Shown: positions 1-11,790, counted from the stretch's first letter. The stretch is 64,000 bases of DNA from Pycnopodia helianthoides (GCA_032158295.1 CM063248.1:1839773-1903772), one strand, 5' to 3'. The notes: a model not told the origin generated them from the letters alone. Numbers and translations: made by a program.

Positions 1-841
1 AATGGAAAAAAAAAACAATATTGCATAATTTATATAATATTGGGGAGATTTTGAGAACCAGCGGTAGGATTTTGGTTTGTATTTAATCAATTAGAAAAAC
101 CAATCCATTTCGTGTTGGATCTCGGAACCTCGCTGATTTGGAACACGGGGAAAAGTTTGTACTACGTTGTCTTGTTAACACTAAATTAACACTAAACAAA
201 TTCATGTATATACTATGTTAATAATATGTGCATCTACTGGTAAATCAATGCTGCAGTGACAGCATGAAGAATGTATAGATTATACATAGCTGGCCTATTA
301 AAGCCAATGAAAATCGTCTTAGGGTTAGGAATATCATTTTCACTAATTGTGTCCTTGAAAATGTGTAATAATAATATGACTCCAAATATTACGTGATTTT
401 TTTGTTTTTGCTTGAGCTGAATTTTTACTTGGAAAATCCGAATCGTGAAGACCTAAAATTGTATGATTAACGTTCATTTCAAATAGAGAGCTATATCTTA
501 CTGAACTGGTACCCTGTATTTATACTACATTCCTTGATGTAGACTTTGTATGTCTAGCTGTATATAGACCGACTGGGAACCAGTGTACCTAACTTCTACA
601 TTTTGTACCATACCTAGGCATTTAGACAAATTGTGTGTAATTTCATGTGGCAATGTTCTGTATGTGAGACTAATTTTTATCACTGGACATATTCCCCGCT
701 TACTGTGTGCGGTGATTTTGACCTTTTTAACCTAGTGCTTCAATTTTTTTATTTTTTTTAATCTTACTTGAGCAAGAATATGCAGGGAACCATCCAGCCA
801 CAATGTTTTGTACATGACATACCATTATTGACTGGTCACCA

Positions 842-1047
842 GGGCCCAATCTTTTAACAGCTGAGCAAAAATAGCAGAGCACCAGTGGCAATAAAATAAA
901 GTTAAGGCAAACTTGGCTAAGCAACATTTTCCGTGCTTGGACATTTTTGGTTTTTGCTTACCTGGGCCCAATTTCAAAATAATAGCTAATCACAACAAAA
1001 TTATGCTTTCCAGAATAAGGTCACCAGCCGAAATACCATTTTCTTAT
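842..1047. repeat. fragments of family A inverted-repeat element (MITE-like)
   Basis: Two diverged pieces begin with gggcccaat at 842 and 963 and continue with the aagcacaacaaaattatgct and ccagaataaggtcaccagcc segments seen in the complete copy at 59911-60106. The pieces look truncated and rearranged. Confidence 0.5.
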
Positions 1048-1390
1048 CTACCATCTGTGATTGGTATCTCCATAAGGCTTCCAAGTTGGAAAACAATCTG
1101 GAAGTGGGTAAAACTTGTCTTGAATGAAACGTCACATTACATTTTGCTGAATGCTGGTGTTCTGTTTCGTGTCTGAAAATCATATTTCATCATCAAAACT
1201 GTTCTGAAATGGGACTAAAGCGGGTAATTATGGAAATATTGGCAACAAAAACAGTTACTTCAGAATCAACAGGAAACCAGTCAAAAGCGTTGTACTTCAC
1301 ATGTCATTATGGCTGGTAACCTGAATATTTATCTGCTGTGCTTAAGAATTGTTTTAACTAACTTTATGGGCTTTTACCAAACTTCGGTTT

Positions 1391-1456
1391 AGGCTCTGGC
1401 TCCGGTTCTGGTTCCGGTTCCGGTTCCGGCTCCAGCTTTGGTTCCAACTCCGGTCG
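1391..1456. repeat. GGTTCC-type simple sequence repeat
   Basis: Tandem hexamer-like units alternate ggttcc, ggctcc and ggttct, diverging toward the right end. No open frame with neighbours suggests that it is coding. Confidence 0.7.
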
Positions 1457-3247
1457 CCGTTTGATGTTAAAGCACTGTGCAGAATTAGCACTGCTCAAAA
1501 ATTGATGACGGATTCCGAGCCGGAGCACTAGCCTGTTTATAGGTTTGGCAAAGACCCAATGAAAATTTGCCCCACTGTTCTTTAATGTACAATGACGTCA
1601 CAGAAAGCTGTTGACGCACATCGATCATGTTGATGCATGATGGGAGTAACAGTCAATGTTATTAAAACAAAAATTTACGACCGAACACAGATGGTTGTTA
1701 GCTGAAGCATAAACCCTTAATCAAAAAGTCAGGAATAGCCCTGTTGCCTAATAAGTTTTTCTTGTAAAAACAGTGCTGATTGTAAGGCGACGAATGAACG
1801 GCTTTAGGACTAGTCATGTTACAGCCGAGATTTCATAAAAACATTTCTGAAGCCAGGCCCGCTTCATTGTCTGGCTACTGAATGATTAAACGCTCAAAAG
1901 CTAATGTTTTTACCCCCAACAAATCCCGTAGTCCTACAGAAAAGGTTTATTGGTGAATAGACTGACACCCTTGACTGATGTCACTTCAAAGTCCGTAACA
2001 AGTGCATGGAACCAGACATGGACAGCTATCCACCTATCCATCGTTGGACATTGGGTTGCGTTTTTGAAGCCTTTAGTCTTTTGGCCGAAGCCCTATTTTT
2101 GAAGAGACCCTATACTGTACCATAGCCAACTCCGCATCATCCTCTGTGAGAAATTGTTCATCTTCAATTGTCTCGAATTGAACTTATTAGTTTTGGGTCT
2201 GGCACACAAGAGGTAAACTTAATACATAATTTTTTTGTTTTGGTTAACTCCCCATACTAAAAGAATTATAATAATTATTTATTACTGAAATCGGATAGTC
2301 TAGCATGATGCCTAGTGCTTTAAGTAATTTATTGATGTACAAAGTGATTAACTCTAATGGTTGTTAAACAGGGGGAAAACAAAAAATGTCAAGATTCAGT
2401 GTAACTTTTTGTAGAAAAAAAACCACAACATCCCAATTTAGATCCCCTCCAAGTGGCGTCTCTTGGAAGCGAAGTCTCATAACCATAAAGTATATACCCT
2501 AATTATTTCTACATGCAACCTGCAATCCTGGCCCGTGTAGATTATTATATTAACCGGATACCAGTATATTTTAACTTTTATTACCACCGATTGTTTTGTT
2601 TTTATGGTAAGAACATATGAAAAAAAACATTCTGTAGGTTAGGTTTTTACAGTCCAGACGCGTTACTGTTAGGACATGTGTCCATCAGAATTATTATGTT
2701 TAGATTTCCATATTTTCCTGTATACTAGCAATTTCAGGGTTTCCTTTTTATGTTTTGGGACCCTATACTGTATTCATAGCCTATGTTGAACCTTCCCTGG
2801 TAAATTTGGACGGGATATCGATATAGGCCTATACCAACTAGTATATTAACTGTAATCTTTATCATTGCAAAGCCATTTAAAAAAATATTTTCCCTTCATT
2901 TACTGTATAGATCTTTTGTTGATAAACAAACCGCGCTGGTTGGCATGGACAACCGAATATCAGCAAAACATTCAATCTTGTTAACAGATGTGATCAAATT
3001 CCACATTTATGCGGTAAATGTTCAAATTAGAAACAAATACACACTGGTTGCTTTGTTTCCAACAAGTTCAACATTATTTTTGAATATTTGTGTAACATTG
3101 TTACAAACTGTGGCTATTTGTTTGTGCTTTACATCTATGGCTTCCTATAGTTTTTCCAACCTTTTTGTTGCCAAGACTTGGGCTGTGACGTTGCAAAAGA
3201 AAGGTCTATACGCAGTCAAAGAAGTACGATGATCCTGTCAGCGTAGA

Positions 3248-3437
3248 GCCCAATGTTAAAGAGCTACTTAAGCACATGATTGTGCATAGCACTAAATACA
3301 ATGGTGCTTACGCAAAAAAAGGTTACCAGCCTAAACTACCAAGTCATACCGTTTGCAACTGGTTTTCTGCTTATTTTTGCTTAGCAGAAAGTTGTTCGGC
3401 ACTGTTATCTGCTTAAGCAGCTCTATGAAATTGGGCG
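3248..3437. mobile_element. family A MITE-like element
   Basis: This copy is bounded by agcccaatgttaaagagct on the left and agctctatgaaattgggc on the right, which are inverted versions of each other. Its inside matches the other family A copies (ggttaccagcctaaactacc, tgcttagcagaaa). It lacks coding capacity, so it would be a non-autonomous DNA element of about 190 bp. Reading through it gives a deceptive exon-like translation, listed under rejected items. Confidence 0.7.
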
Positions 3438-3587
3438 CTGTATTATGGTCTAAAGGTAAAGTAATGTAGCAAAATGGCTGTGTATTTCTGGCTTTGTGTA
3501 TGTGGTTAACTCTGGTTTTCCTTTTCCTTTTTTGTTTTCTTGCTAAACTGCAAAAAGAAAGAACAAAAAAAGAAGAAAGAACATTAG

Positions 3588-3763
3588 TTCTCCTGGTCAA
3601 AGTGACGGAGCCAGTTCTTGGTGGAGAACTATATAAGTATTTGGGTGAACTGAACGATCTTAAGAAAGGCATGACACTGCGTACAGGCGAAATAAGGTGC
3701 GCTTTATGGAACAATATTTTGTGAGATGCAAGGAATGTCAGGATCTTTTCCGTGCAACTCCAT
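3588..3763 (+). CDS. candidate internal exon of an unrecognised gene, with an apparent 1-base frameshift
   Basis: The product is not recognised. The first part reads in one frame with a protein-like segment (VTEPVLGGELYKYLGEL) and stops at 3722-3724. A second frame, one base back, is open from 3664 and reads FVRCKECQDLFRATPC before a good splice donor, GTAAGT at 3764. The CxxC pair could be half of a zinc-binding site. The 5' edge is uncertain: the nearest AG is at 3586-3587 and the pyrimidine tract lies about 45 bases upstream. No neighbouring exons were found. The frame change has the same direction (-1) as those in the MGA exon, so a missing base in the assembly is possible. It could equally be a decayed element fragment or chance. 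Confidence 0.25.
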
Positions 3764-5245
3764 GTAAGTTCCCCCCAAAAGGAATTTTTTTAACTCGGTT
3801 ATGTTTCCTTTTATGTTTAAAATAGTTTTAGTCGTTTTTTGTTATTATAAACTATATAAATAATTATTTCTGGTAGTAGTCTTCAATAATGATAATCTAC
3901 AAGGATATTAAATTCACCCGTTCTTTTGTTTTTATACATAGAGTCTGTTTTTGACTGGGCTGTTTTTTGTATTATTTTCATTTGTGAAACTTAAATATTT
4001 TATTGTAAATTTTTTAATTTACATTTTATCCCCAATGAATGTGAGAAATACTATTACATAATCTTTTTATGACCCTAAATGAGTAAATTTTATCATTGTT
4101 TTTATTATGGTAGTGAATTTACCTAGTTGGGCAACATTGGGAGTGGCTAAACCTTTGTATCATAGGTCTTTACTACCACGTGGGTGAAGTTCTGAATACA
4201 GTTATACAACATTTTACCAGTGTAGATTCACTCTAGTGTGTTTGCAAAATGTTGGACTACATTCTCAACAGTTTTGTGCCCAAATTTTCTGAACACAGTA
4301 GGCCTATAATTGTTTTTCTATCACGTTCTTTTCCTTTGTTGTCAAAGCTTTGCACGCTACCCGGCGTTGCATATTAAAGTTTCTTATTAATTTGAGATTT
4401 AGCACCTTCAATAAAGAACGGGTCTTGAAAATTTGGTTTATGCGGAATTATTACTTCAGACTTGTGATGATTGGTCATGTTAGAAGCTCTCCACTCTAGG
4501 AATTGTGAAGGGTTGGGATCAACGTTACAACCTCTTTCCCACCGTAGGTCTGTTGCTAATGTAGCCTGAACATCTGACGTCACACTTCGAGGCGCGTGAA
4601 TAACGCCAGATACCGGCCTTGAGCAAGTGGCAGGATCCTGCCAGATGTACCTTTGACCTCGAATTCCATTCACATGTAGATTCGTAGTCTATATACACAT
4701 TAAATATTGAACAAAACAGCTTTACACACAAGCATTTTATGCACACGTGCATGCTGCAGACGATCGAAAGTGGGTAGTTCGGAGCCGACCAATCATATTA
4801 TACCTTACTACCAGTTGAGTTATTGCATGTTTATCCAATGAAATCATTTGGCCTATGAGACCAGTACCTGCCTCTATCCTTGCGTAGCTAGTGCAGATAT
4901 TTTCAGGGGCGCGTTCGATTAGCTTCCCCGTGTGTACCGGTGATTTACACTCGTGGTAGCCCCGAATAGAGGCTAATCGAACGATGCTGCGTTTTCGCTT
5001 GGCATTCTTGGAAAATTAAGGGTCACACAACTGTTTGTTTTTTCTCCAGGAAAACACATGTCCTTGCCATTTAATTGCCATAATTGTTTCATAGACTATT
5101 AATCTGTGTATTAAAAATGATTAATATCGTTGTACTCGCGTCGAATTCAACTTGTCCCCTACCTTCTTGGTATGGTGCGCCTACAGCCGAAAAATACGTC
5201 ATTGGGCATCATACTAGAAACCCCGCTCGTGAGCATTTGGCTATG
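3764..5245. other. noncoding DNA with one small snap-back element
   Basis: AT-rich sequence without recognisable exons. At 4911-4985 there is a short inverted repeat (gcgttcgattagc ... gctaatcgaacg) around a 45-base loop. The DNA left of the foldback arm (about 5159-5245) has no counterpart beyond the right arm. Confidence 0.55.
4911..4985. repeat. small inverted repeat, 12-13 bp arms
   Basis: gcgttcgattagc at 4911-4923 pairs with gctaatcgaacg near 4972-4983. This is a MITE-like remnant or a simple hairpin; no second copy was noticed in the window. Confidence 0.5.
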
Positions 5246-6918
5246 AGTCTTTTGAGCTATGTGCAAACCTACACCACACACTATAGCCGCATTCACTACG
5301 TGGATGGCTATCGTTTCAAATATGTCTTCACTATGCGCGAATTCACAGCGTGTATTGATTTTTGCCGTGTTGTAACAGTGGCTATACGCTTGATCGAACA
5401 ATAAACAAAATGGAGGCTACACACGAGCAAAACGATTTGGTTTACAAAAACGTGCTTTCACAGGCAAATGCAACGTTGTCTGGTGTGTACCGACGCTGTA
5501 GGTGTCATCTCCGTGAGTAGCTGCACTTGGAAACACACCACAACTATGTTTTAGACCACTGAAAAAGACACACAAGTCGTTCGTCGTGACATAAACTTTG
5601 AAAGAAAGCTTGCCAGGTATAATATATAAATTTCAGGTTGTTAAAAAAACAAACATTTACATTTGCTTGGCAGATGTATTAGTAAAGGCTGCCTTTGGAT
5701 TTTAATCGCCCGAAAACAAGGCTAAAAGCCACTCTTGGTATGGTAAGGGGCTACAAGAAAAAAACACTTAAGATGAAAATAACTCAGGGGAGCTGAATGT
5801 AGGATTTGATATTCCTCTTCAAACTGTCTAGATTGTTGGATTGAGGGAGACATGCTGACCAGACAAGGTGTTTCCAAAAGAGATGCAGAACGTGTAATAA
5901 AGCTGTTGGAATGGCTTTTTCTACATTACGGCAAAGCAAGAGTGAATGGGTGGAAAGAAACAGAAAGCCTGGTTTCACGTTTAAAAATCCTGCTAGTAGT
6001 AGTAGTAGGAACCAGGTCGGACCAGAGCTTTGCATTGAGAGATCTGCTACCTAGAGTGACCGGTTTTCTTTGGTCACGACGTGGATGCTGGACGCCATTT
6101 TCGGTCTGAATGTAGCACAACCCAATGTGCAGTCTGGTCTGGCACCCTTTATGTGCACGTGTGTTTTTTGACCGAAAATTGTTTCTGATCTCAAGTTGTC
6201 GCAACTCTCTCTATAAACGGCTCTGGGTTCGAAATAAAACACACGGGTGGCACATTTACCACGGGTGCGTTTTACGACCATGACCGGAAACAAGTTTCTG
6301 ACGTAAAATTAATTCACTGACAGAAACTATTTTCCGAGAGCTTTACGCGAAAACGGGTCGGTAACCATAAAGAGTTCATGATGTAGGTACATCACTAGAA
6401 AATTCATGTTCTGAAAATATACAACCTTAATTTTATGTTCAAGTAATGAAACTTTGTCATTATATTAACATTATTTAATTGTTATGCTTCAGGGTGTTTC
6501 GTTAATTTAAGAATTCCATTGACAATTTCCGATAGTTTTTAGAGTCCGCCATCTTGAAACAAGCCTAACCGAGCCAACAAGTCGGTTACGCTTTGGTCGG
6601 AACATCCGCGTCACCGTAGACTTGATTCAAGTCCCGTTCTCGTGTGAGAGGTCCCTAAGCTTATCCCGACAACTAGCAAACAACCCGTATCGTATAGCAT
6701 GCAGTGCGCGCTCGCCGTCAAAAATGTGGTCCCGAGAATGGGACTTGACGAGGTCGTTTCTTACTCTGCACGTTGTATCGAGAAATCTACCCGAATGGGT
6801 AAATGTACAAAACCAATGGGAGCCTGGACGCGCTATAATATTCATTATAATATGTGACATCACAGTGCAAGACACTGTAAGCGCACGCGTCTAAACGCGG
6901 CGACACGTGGGGGCGGCC

Positions 6919-7130
6919 ATAGAGTTATATAGAAGAACTAGAGGGCGCACTAGCTAAGTTACGCGACTCGTCGCGCGGGTGGTGCGGCCATGTTTTAAGT
7001 ACCACTACCATTACTTTACTGTACGAAAAACAACAACATGAACACCGAGCGCGTGATGCGTGCATTTTCCCGGCGCGTTTGTGCACGCAGTATTGCCAGT
7101 GCGCCCTCTAGTTCTTATATATAACTCTAT
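6919..7130. mobile_element. 212-bp MITE nested in the left arm
   Basis: Ends are inverted repeats: atagagttatatagaagaac at 6919 and ttcttatatataactctat ending at 7130, followed inward by agagggcgcac / gtgcgccctct. Similar GC-rich octamers flank it (gggcggcc before, ggggcggg after), compatible with a target-site duplication of about 8 bp. There is no coding capacity. Confidence 0.7.
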
Positions 7131-7139
7131 GGGGCGGGC

Positions 7140-7373
7140 AAACTAATCAGCAGGCAAGGGGGTGTCGGTATTATAAGTCGTAAAATTGCACTTCCCAAAA
7201 AAGCAAATTTTGCAAACAAAACCGACCCCAATGTATGTTACAACGTATTCTTTAAATTTAAAGTAATACGTTGTAACATACATTGGGGTCGGTTTTGTTT
7301 GCAAAATTTGCTTTTTTGGGAAGTGCAATTTAACGACTTATAATACCGACACCCCCTTGCCTGCTGATTAGTT
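7140..7373. repeat. central hairpin of the foldback element
   Basis: About 115 bp on each side of the centre (7256/7257) are nearly perfectly complementary with essentially no spacer. The loop is ctttaaatttaaag. As single strands this would form a very stable hairpin. I saw only a few mismatches, including one single-base difference near aaaattgcac / gtgcaattta. Confidence 0.85.
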
Positions 7374-7383
7374 TGCCCGCCCC

Positions 7384-7595
7384 ATAGAGTTATATATAAG
7401 AACTAGAGGGCGCACTGGCAATACTGCGTGCACAAACGCGCCGGGAAAATGCACGCATCACGCGCTCGGTGTTCATGTTGTTGTTTTGCGTACAGTAAAG
7501 TAATGGTAGTGGTACTTAAAACATGGCCGCACCACCCGCGCGACGAGTCGCGTAACTTAGCTAGTGCGCCCTCTAGTTCTTCTATATAACTCTAT
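7384..7595. mobile_element. mirror copy of the nested MITE in the right arm
   Basis: Reverse complement of the element at 6919-7130, at the symmetric position. It is flanked by gcccgcccc on both sides (before 7384 and after 7596), which looks like a duplicated target site. Its presence at the same place in both arms means it was there before the arms became two. Confidence 0.7.
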
Positions 7596-9569
7596 GGCCC
7601 GCCCCACGTGTCGCCGCGTTTAGACGCGTGCGCTTACAGTGTCTTGCACTGTGATGTCACAGAGTATAATGAATATTATAGCGCTTCCACGCTCCCAATG
7701 GATTTGTACATCTACCCATTCGGGTAGATTTTTCGATACAACGTGCAGAGTAAGAAACGATCTCGTCAAGTCCCATTCTCGGGACCACATTTTTGACGGC
7801 GAGCGCGCACTGCTATACGGGTTGTTCGCTAGTTGGCGGGATATGCTTAGGGACCTCTCACACGAAAACGGGACTTGAATCAAGTCTACGGTGACGCGGC
7901 TGTTCCGACCATCAAAGCGTAACCGACTTGTTGGCTCGGTTAGGCTTGTTTCAAGATGGCGGACTCTAAAAACTATCGGAAATTGTCAATGGAATTCTTA
8001 AATTAACGAAACACCCTGAAGCATAACAATGTTAATATAATGACAAAGTTTCATTACTTGAACATAAAATTAAGGTTGTATTTTCAGAACATGAATTTTC
8101 TAGTGATGTACCTACATCATGAACTCTTTATGGTTACCGACCCGTTTTCGCGTAAAGCTCTCGGAAAATAGTTTCTGTCAGTGAATTAACTTTACGTCAG
8201 AAACTTGTTTCCGGTCATGGTCGTAAAACGCACCCGTGGTAAATGTGCCACCCGTGTGTTTTATTTCGAACCCAGAGCCGTTTATAGAGAGAGTTGCGAA
8301 AACTTGAGATCAGAAACAATTTTCGGTCAAAAAACACACGTGCACATAAAGGGTGCCAGACCAGACTGCACATTGGGTTGTGCTACATTCAGACCGAAAA
8401 TGGCGTCCAGCATCCACGTCGTGACCAAAGAAAACCGGTCACTCTAGGTAGCAGATCTCTCAATGCAAAGCTCTGGTCCGACCTGGTTCCTACTACTACT
8501 AGCAGGATTTTTTAATGTGAAACCAGGCTTTCTGTTTCTTTCCACCCAATCACTCTTGCTTTGCCGTAATGTAGAAAAAAGCCATTCCAACAGCTTTATT
8601 CCACGTTCTGCATCTCTTTTGGAAACACCTTGTCTGGTCAGCATGTCTCCCTCAATCCAACAATCTAGACAGTTTGAAGAGGAATATCAAATCCTACATT
8701 CAGCTCCCCTGAGTTATTTTCATCTTAAGTGTTTTTTCTTGTAGCCCCTTACCAAGAGTGGCTTTTAGCCTTGTTTTGGGGCGATTAAAATCCAAAGGCA
8801 GCCTTTACTAATACATCTGCCAAGCAAATGCTCACCGTGCTTGTTTTTTTTTTTTTAACAACCTGAAATTTATATATTATATACCTGGCAAACTTTCTTT
8901 CAAATGTTTATGCCACGACGAACGACTCGTGTGTCTTTTTCAGGGGTCTAAAACATAGTTGTGGTGTGTTTTCGAAGTGCAGCTATCGCGGAGATGACAC
9001 CTACAGCGTCGGTACACACCAGACAGCGTTGCATTTCCCTGTGATAGCACGTTTTTGTAAACCAAATCGTTTTGCTCGTGTGTAGCCTCCATTTTGTTTA
9101 TTGTTCGATCAAGCGTATAGCCACTGTTACATATACACGACAAAAATCAATACACGCTGTGAATTCGCGCATAGTGAAGACATATTTGAAACGATAGCCA
9201 TCCACGTAGTGAATGCGGCTATAGTGTGTGGTGTAGGTTTGCACATAGCTCAAAAGACTTACGGAATTGGCACTCTACTCGTCTTGTGTTTCGGAGGCCC
9301 TTGTGTTATTTCTTGAGTCGCCTCCGTGTGAATCCGTGCGTTTTAACCGGGCACGTGGACAACATTGGTTATTGTCAAAGACCAGTCTGCATACTGTGGC
9401 CTGATGTTGATGGCCTGACATACACATGAATTCCCAGTAAAATCGGCCATCGCAGTTTCGAGAAAATTGTGAAGAAAGCATGTGTTTTCACTGACCGTTT
9501 TTAAAAACTTAGTTTTGGATTCGCGAGATCAGAAGTAACGGTTTATTCATTTCTAACAACTAAACATAG

Positions 9570-9815
9570 CATGGCGTGGCCGAGCGGTTCAGAGAATCGG
9601 ACGTAAGCTAGTGTTTCTGATCAGCAGAGTGTGGGTTCGAGTCCCGGTCGTGGCACTTGTTTCCTTGCGCAAGATACTTTGTACCATTTGCTTTGAATAT
9701 GTCCTTCGGTTGGGACATTACGCCGTAGGTCCCGTGTACTAGGACTATCGCATATATAGAAGAACCCAGAACACTTTTTGTGGAAGAGTAGGAGTTAATA
9801 ACCACGGTGTTTCTG
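9570..9815 (+). mobile_element. tRNA-derived SINE
   Basis: The head has a Pol III A box (tggccgagcggtt, about 9578) and B box (ggttcgagtcc, 9634-9644), followed by a tRNA-unrelated body (cacttgtttccttgcgcaag, then agaacccagaacactttttg). A second copy of head and body lies on the minus strand at about 57445-57615, and a head-only relative is at 42185-42280. The acceptor stem does not pair, so this is a SINE and not a working tRNA gene. The head resembles a class II (Leu/Ser-type) tRNA. Confidence 0.75.
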
Positions 9816-11189
9816 GTTCACATAGCAAGCACCCTTTCTTACAGGTTTCCTCAGGCTTGAGAGCTATAAAGATTAGGTTCACTTATGAGGCACCCTTGGT
9901 TTCATTGCCAGGTTTATAATACCACTACGTCTTAGAATTGCATGTATTCATTTGGCTATTGGTTTTAGCTGTTTTTAATCTTGTATTCTTGTGTATTTTA
10001 CATTGTATGTAACAGTTTATTGAAAACTGATGGGTCTACAAGATTGAAATAAAACGAAACAATACAAAGTAACTATAAGTATAACTATATAGTAAATATT
10101 GTTTAGGTACTGTTATGTATCAATAATCTTGGTTCCGCCATCTTGGAAGTCAACTCACCCGGTGTAATGCCGCGCGCATTTTGGGCGACGCGGCGTTTAC
10201 ACGTTTACCATGTACATGTACAGTGCAGTTTGTCCCCCCAAATGACATGTGACGAAGGATTCAGAGTCGGGTCCTCGATTCAATGAAGTTCTGTTTGCCG
10301 CGGCCGATAACAAGATGGGTCTGACTTGTGGCTCATTTACTACATTATGGTGTTTCTTTCAGAGCATGACACAGTGGTGTATTTATAACCAAACATTTCC
10401 AACGTGGGGCGCTGGGGGAAAGCGTCGGCAAAGACATTTTGTCAATCTCATTTGGGAGCAAGGGGGGGTCGAGGGTTCTGAGGTGGGGGGTCCTGCCTCC
10501 TGCCCCATGCCATCTCCCTCGGGGTTATGCAATTGGCACTGGCATGGATGTCAAGAGTGTTATTGTGGACATTCGTAAATAAGGCCTGGCTTAGTTTTTA
10601 AAAACTAATATTCATCTTAGAATGAAGTGTCTTTATTGCAATATTGTGATTTGCTCTATACAGTGTTTCATATAATATTTTGAGGTCAAGATCAATTCAA
10701 TAGATTTACCCATTTCAAGAAAATTCTTAGTGTTCATAAAACTGGCCCTAGATGCCATACATAAAAGCATATTAGGGCCTACCTATTGGTGTTTAGAATA
10801 AAATGCGACCCCTTATGGACGGTTACATGTATGAGCCAGAGCTAGCTCTGCTTGCCATATCTTTATTTTAGATAGAGTGCAGAAACGTATTGTAAATCTG
10901 GTTAGTGAAGAGTTGGGCTCCTCATGACAACCTCATTCTCACCGTAGGTCTGTAGCCACAGTCCTCTGTGTTTGTTCTACATTATTTCCATGGCAATTGC
11001 TCCAAGTAATTTCTTATGATCTCAAACCAACTTGGTTCCCCCATTGTGAGTGCGGATATTGAGCGTGAAACCAGGCTTTCAGTGCCTGAAGTTCTCAACC
11101 ATAAGAGACCTACATTCTATCTAGCATTGCCGAAATGTAAAACAAGCAATCTTTTCATTTTTAATGATTCTAATGGTTGACTTTTGATG
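9816..11189. other. noncoding DNA
   Basis: No supported gene. The stretch at 10135-10200 is CpG-rich with a ccgccatcttg motif (YY1-like) and could be an old promoter or element fragment. The 109-codon frame at 10249-10578 has no ATG at its start and no family signature. Confidence 0.5.
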
Positions 11190-11296
11190 TCTGCTGCCAT
11201 CTAGCGTTCAAAAATCTCATATTTCCCCACGTGTTAATCTCTGTCTGCTGCCATCTAGCGTTCAAAAATCTCATATTTCCCCACGTGTTAATCTCT
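11190..11296. repeat. 54-bp perfect tandem duplication
   Basis: The unit tctgctgccatctagcgttc...cgtgttaatctct occurs twice back to back, starting at 11190 and 11244, with no difference I could see. Such identity indicates a recent slippage or duplication event. Confidence 0.9.
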
Positions 11297-11410
11297 TTAG
11301 AAACCATTGCCTGTTGGTTCATGTATTATGTTTTCTCTTCATCCTATATATCTAGTTTCACTCTTTAATAACTCCCGCTTCACAATAATTGACGCGGATT
11401 CCAATAATTG

Positions 11411-11790
11411 ACAGCGGTGCCTGACCCACTTGGTCACAGCGGTGCCTTTATCCATTTCTTGGTCACAGCGGTGCCTGACCCATTTCTTGGTCACAGCGGT
11501 GCCTGACCCATTTCTTGGTCACAGCGGTGCCTGACCCATTTCTTGGTCGCAGCGGTGCCTGACCCATTTCTTGGTCACAGCGGTGCCTGACCCATTTCTT
11601 GGTCGCAGCGGTGCCTGACCCATTTCTTGGTCGCAGCGGTGCCTGACCCATTTCTTGGTCGCAGCGGTGCCTGACCCATTTCTTGGTCGCAGTGGTGCCT
11701 GACCCATTTCTTGGTCACAGCGGTGCCTGACCCATTTCTTGGTCGCAGCGGTGCCTGACCCATTTCTTGGTCACAGCAGTGCCTGACCCA
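11411..11790. repeat. 28-bp minisatellite, about 13 copies
   Basis: The repeat unit is tcacagcggtgcctgaccca followed by tttcttgg. The first two units are irregular (cacttgg; ttta insert) and the rest are nearly identical, varying mostly at one CpG (tcacagcgg versus tcgcagcgg, one agtgg, one agcag). Because 28 is not a multiple of 3 and the unit has no stop on the minus strand, all three minus frames are open and read the same 28-residue repeat; this is not evidence of coding. Confidence 0.95.

Larger units (their letters stand above)
1..3247. other. noncoding AT-rich DNA
   Basis: No exon with usable splice sites was recognised here. It holds a short GGTTCC/GGCTCC simple repeat at about 1391-1456 and fragments of the GGGCCCAATTTCATAG inverted-repeat element at about 842-960 and 963-1047. 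The rest is AT-rich sequence with no structure I can name. It could be an intron or the 3' flank of a gene outside the window. Confidence 0.6.
5246..9259. mobile_element. 4.0 kb foldback (palindromic) element or inverted duplication
   Basis: Two arms of about 2.0 kb are reverse complements of each other almost end to end, with the symmetry centre at about 7256 in ctttaaatttaaag. The left arm starts at agtcttttgag (5246) and the right arm ends at ctcaaaagact (9259); beyond these points the flanks are unrelated. Arms differ by scattered substitutions and short indels. No transposase-like frame was found and no clear target-site duplication flanks the arms. Echinoderm genomes are known to carry foldback elements with long inverted repeats (TU elements of sea urchins). 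Whether this is one of those or a simple inverted duplication cannot be decided here. Confidence 0.85.

Noticed and set aside
2945..3330. Exon-like translation across 3221-3300 (YDDPVSVEPNVKELLKHM)
   Set aside because: The segment is the left part of a family A inverted-repeat element; the same bases occur, inverted, in noncoding copies at 45775 and 59911.
6051..8447. 80-codon frame conserved in both arms of the palindrome (6051-6293 minus, 8205-8447 plus)
   Set aside because: The arms are nearly identical in DNA, so frames are alike automatically. Other frames in the same stretch are equally open, and no family or splice context supports coding.
9570..9655. Functional class II tRNA gene
   Set aside because: A and B boxes are good but the acceptor stem does not pair, and the body repeats at 57445-57615, so it is a SINE.
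10249..10578. 109-codon open frame
   Set aside because: It begins with GTG, not ATG, has no domain or splice context, and its later part is Gly/Cys-rich low-complexity sequence.
11463..11763. Three overlapping 62-codon minus-strand frames
   Set aside because: They are a by-product of the stop-free 28-bp minisatellite.
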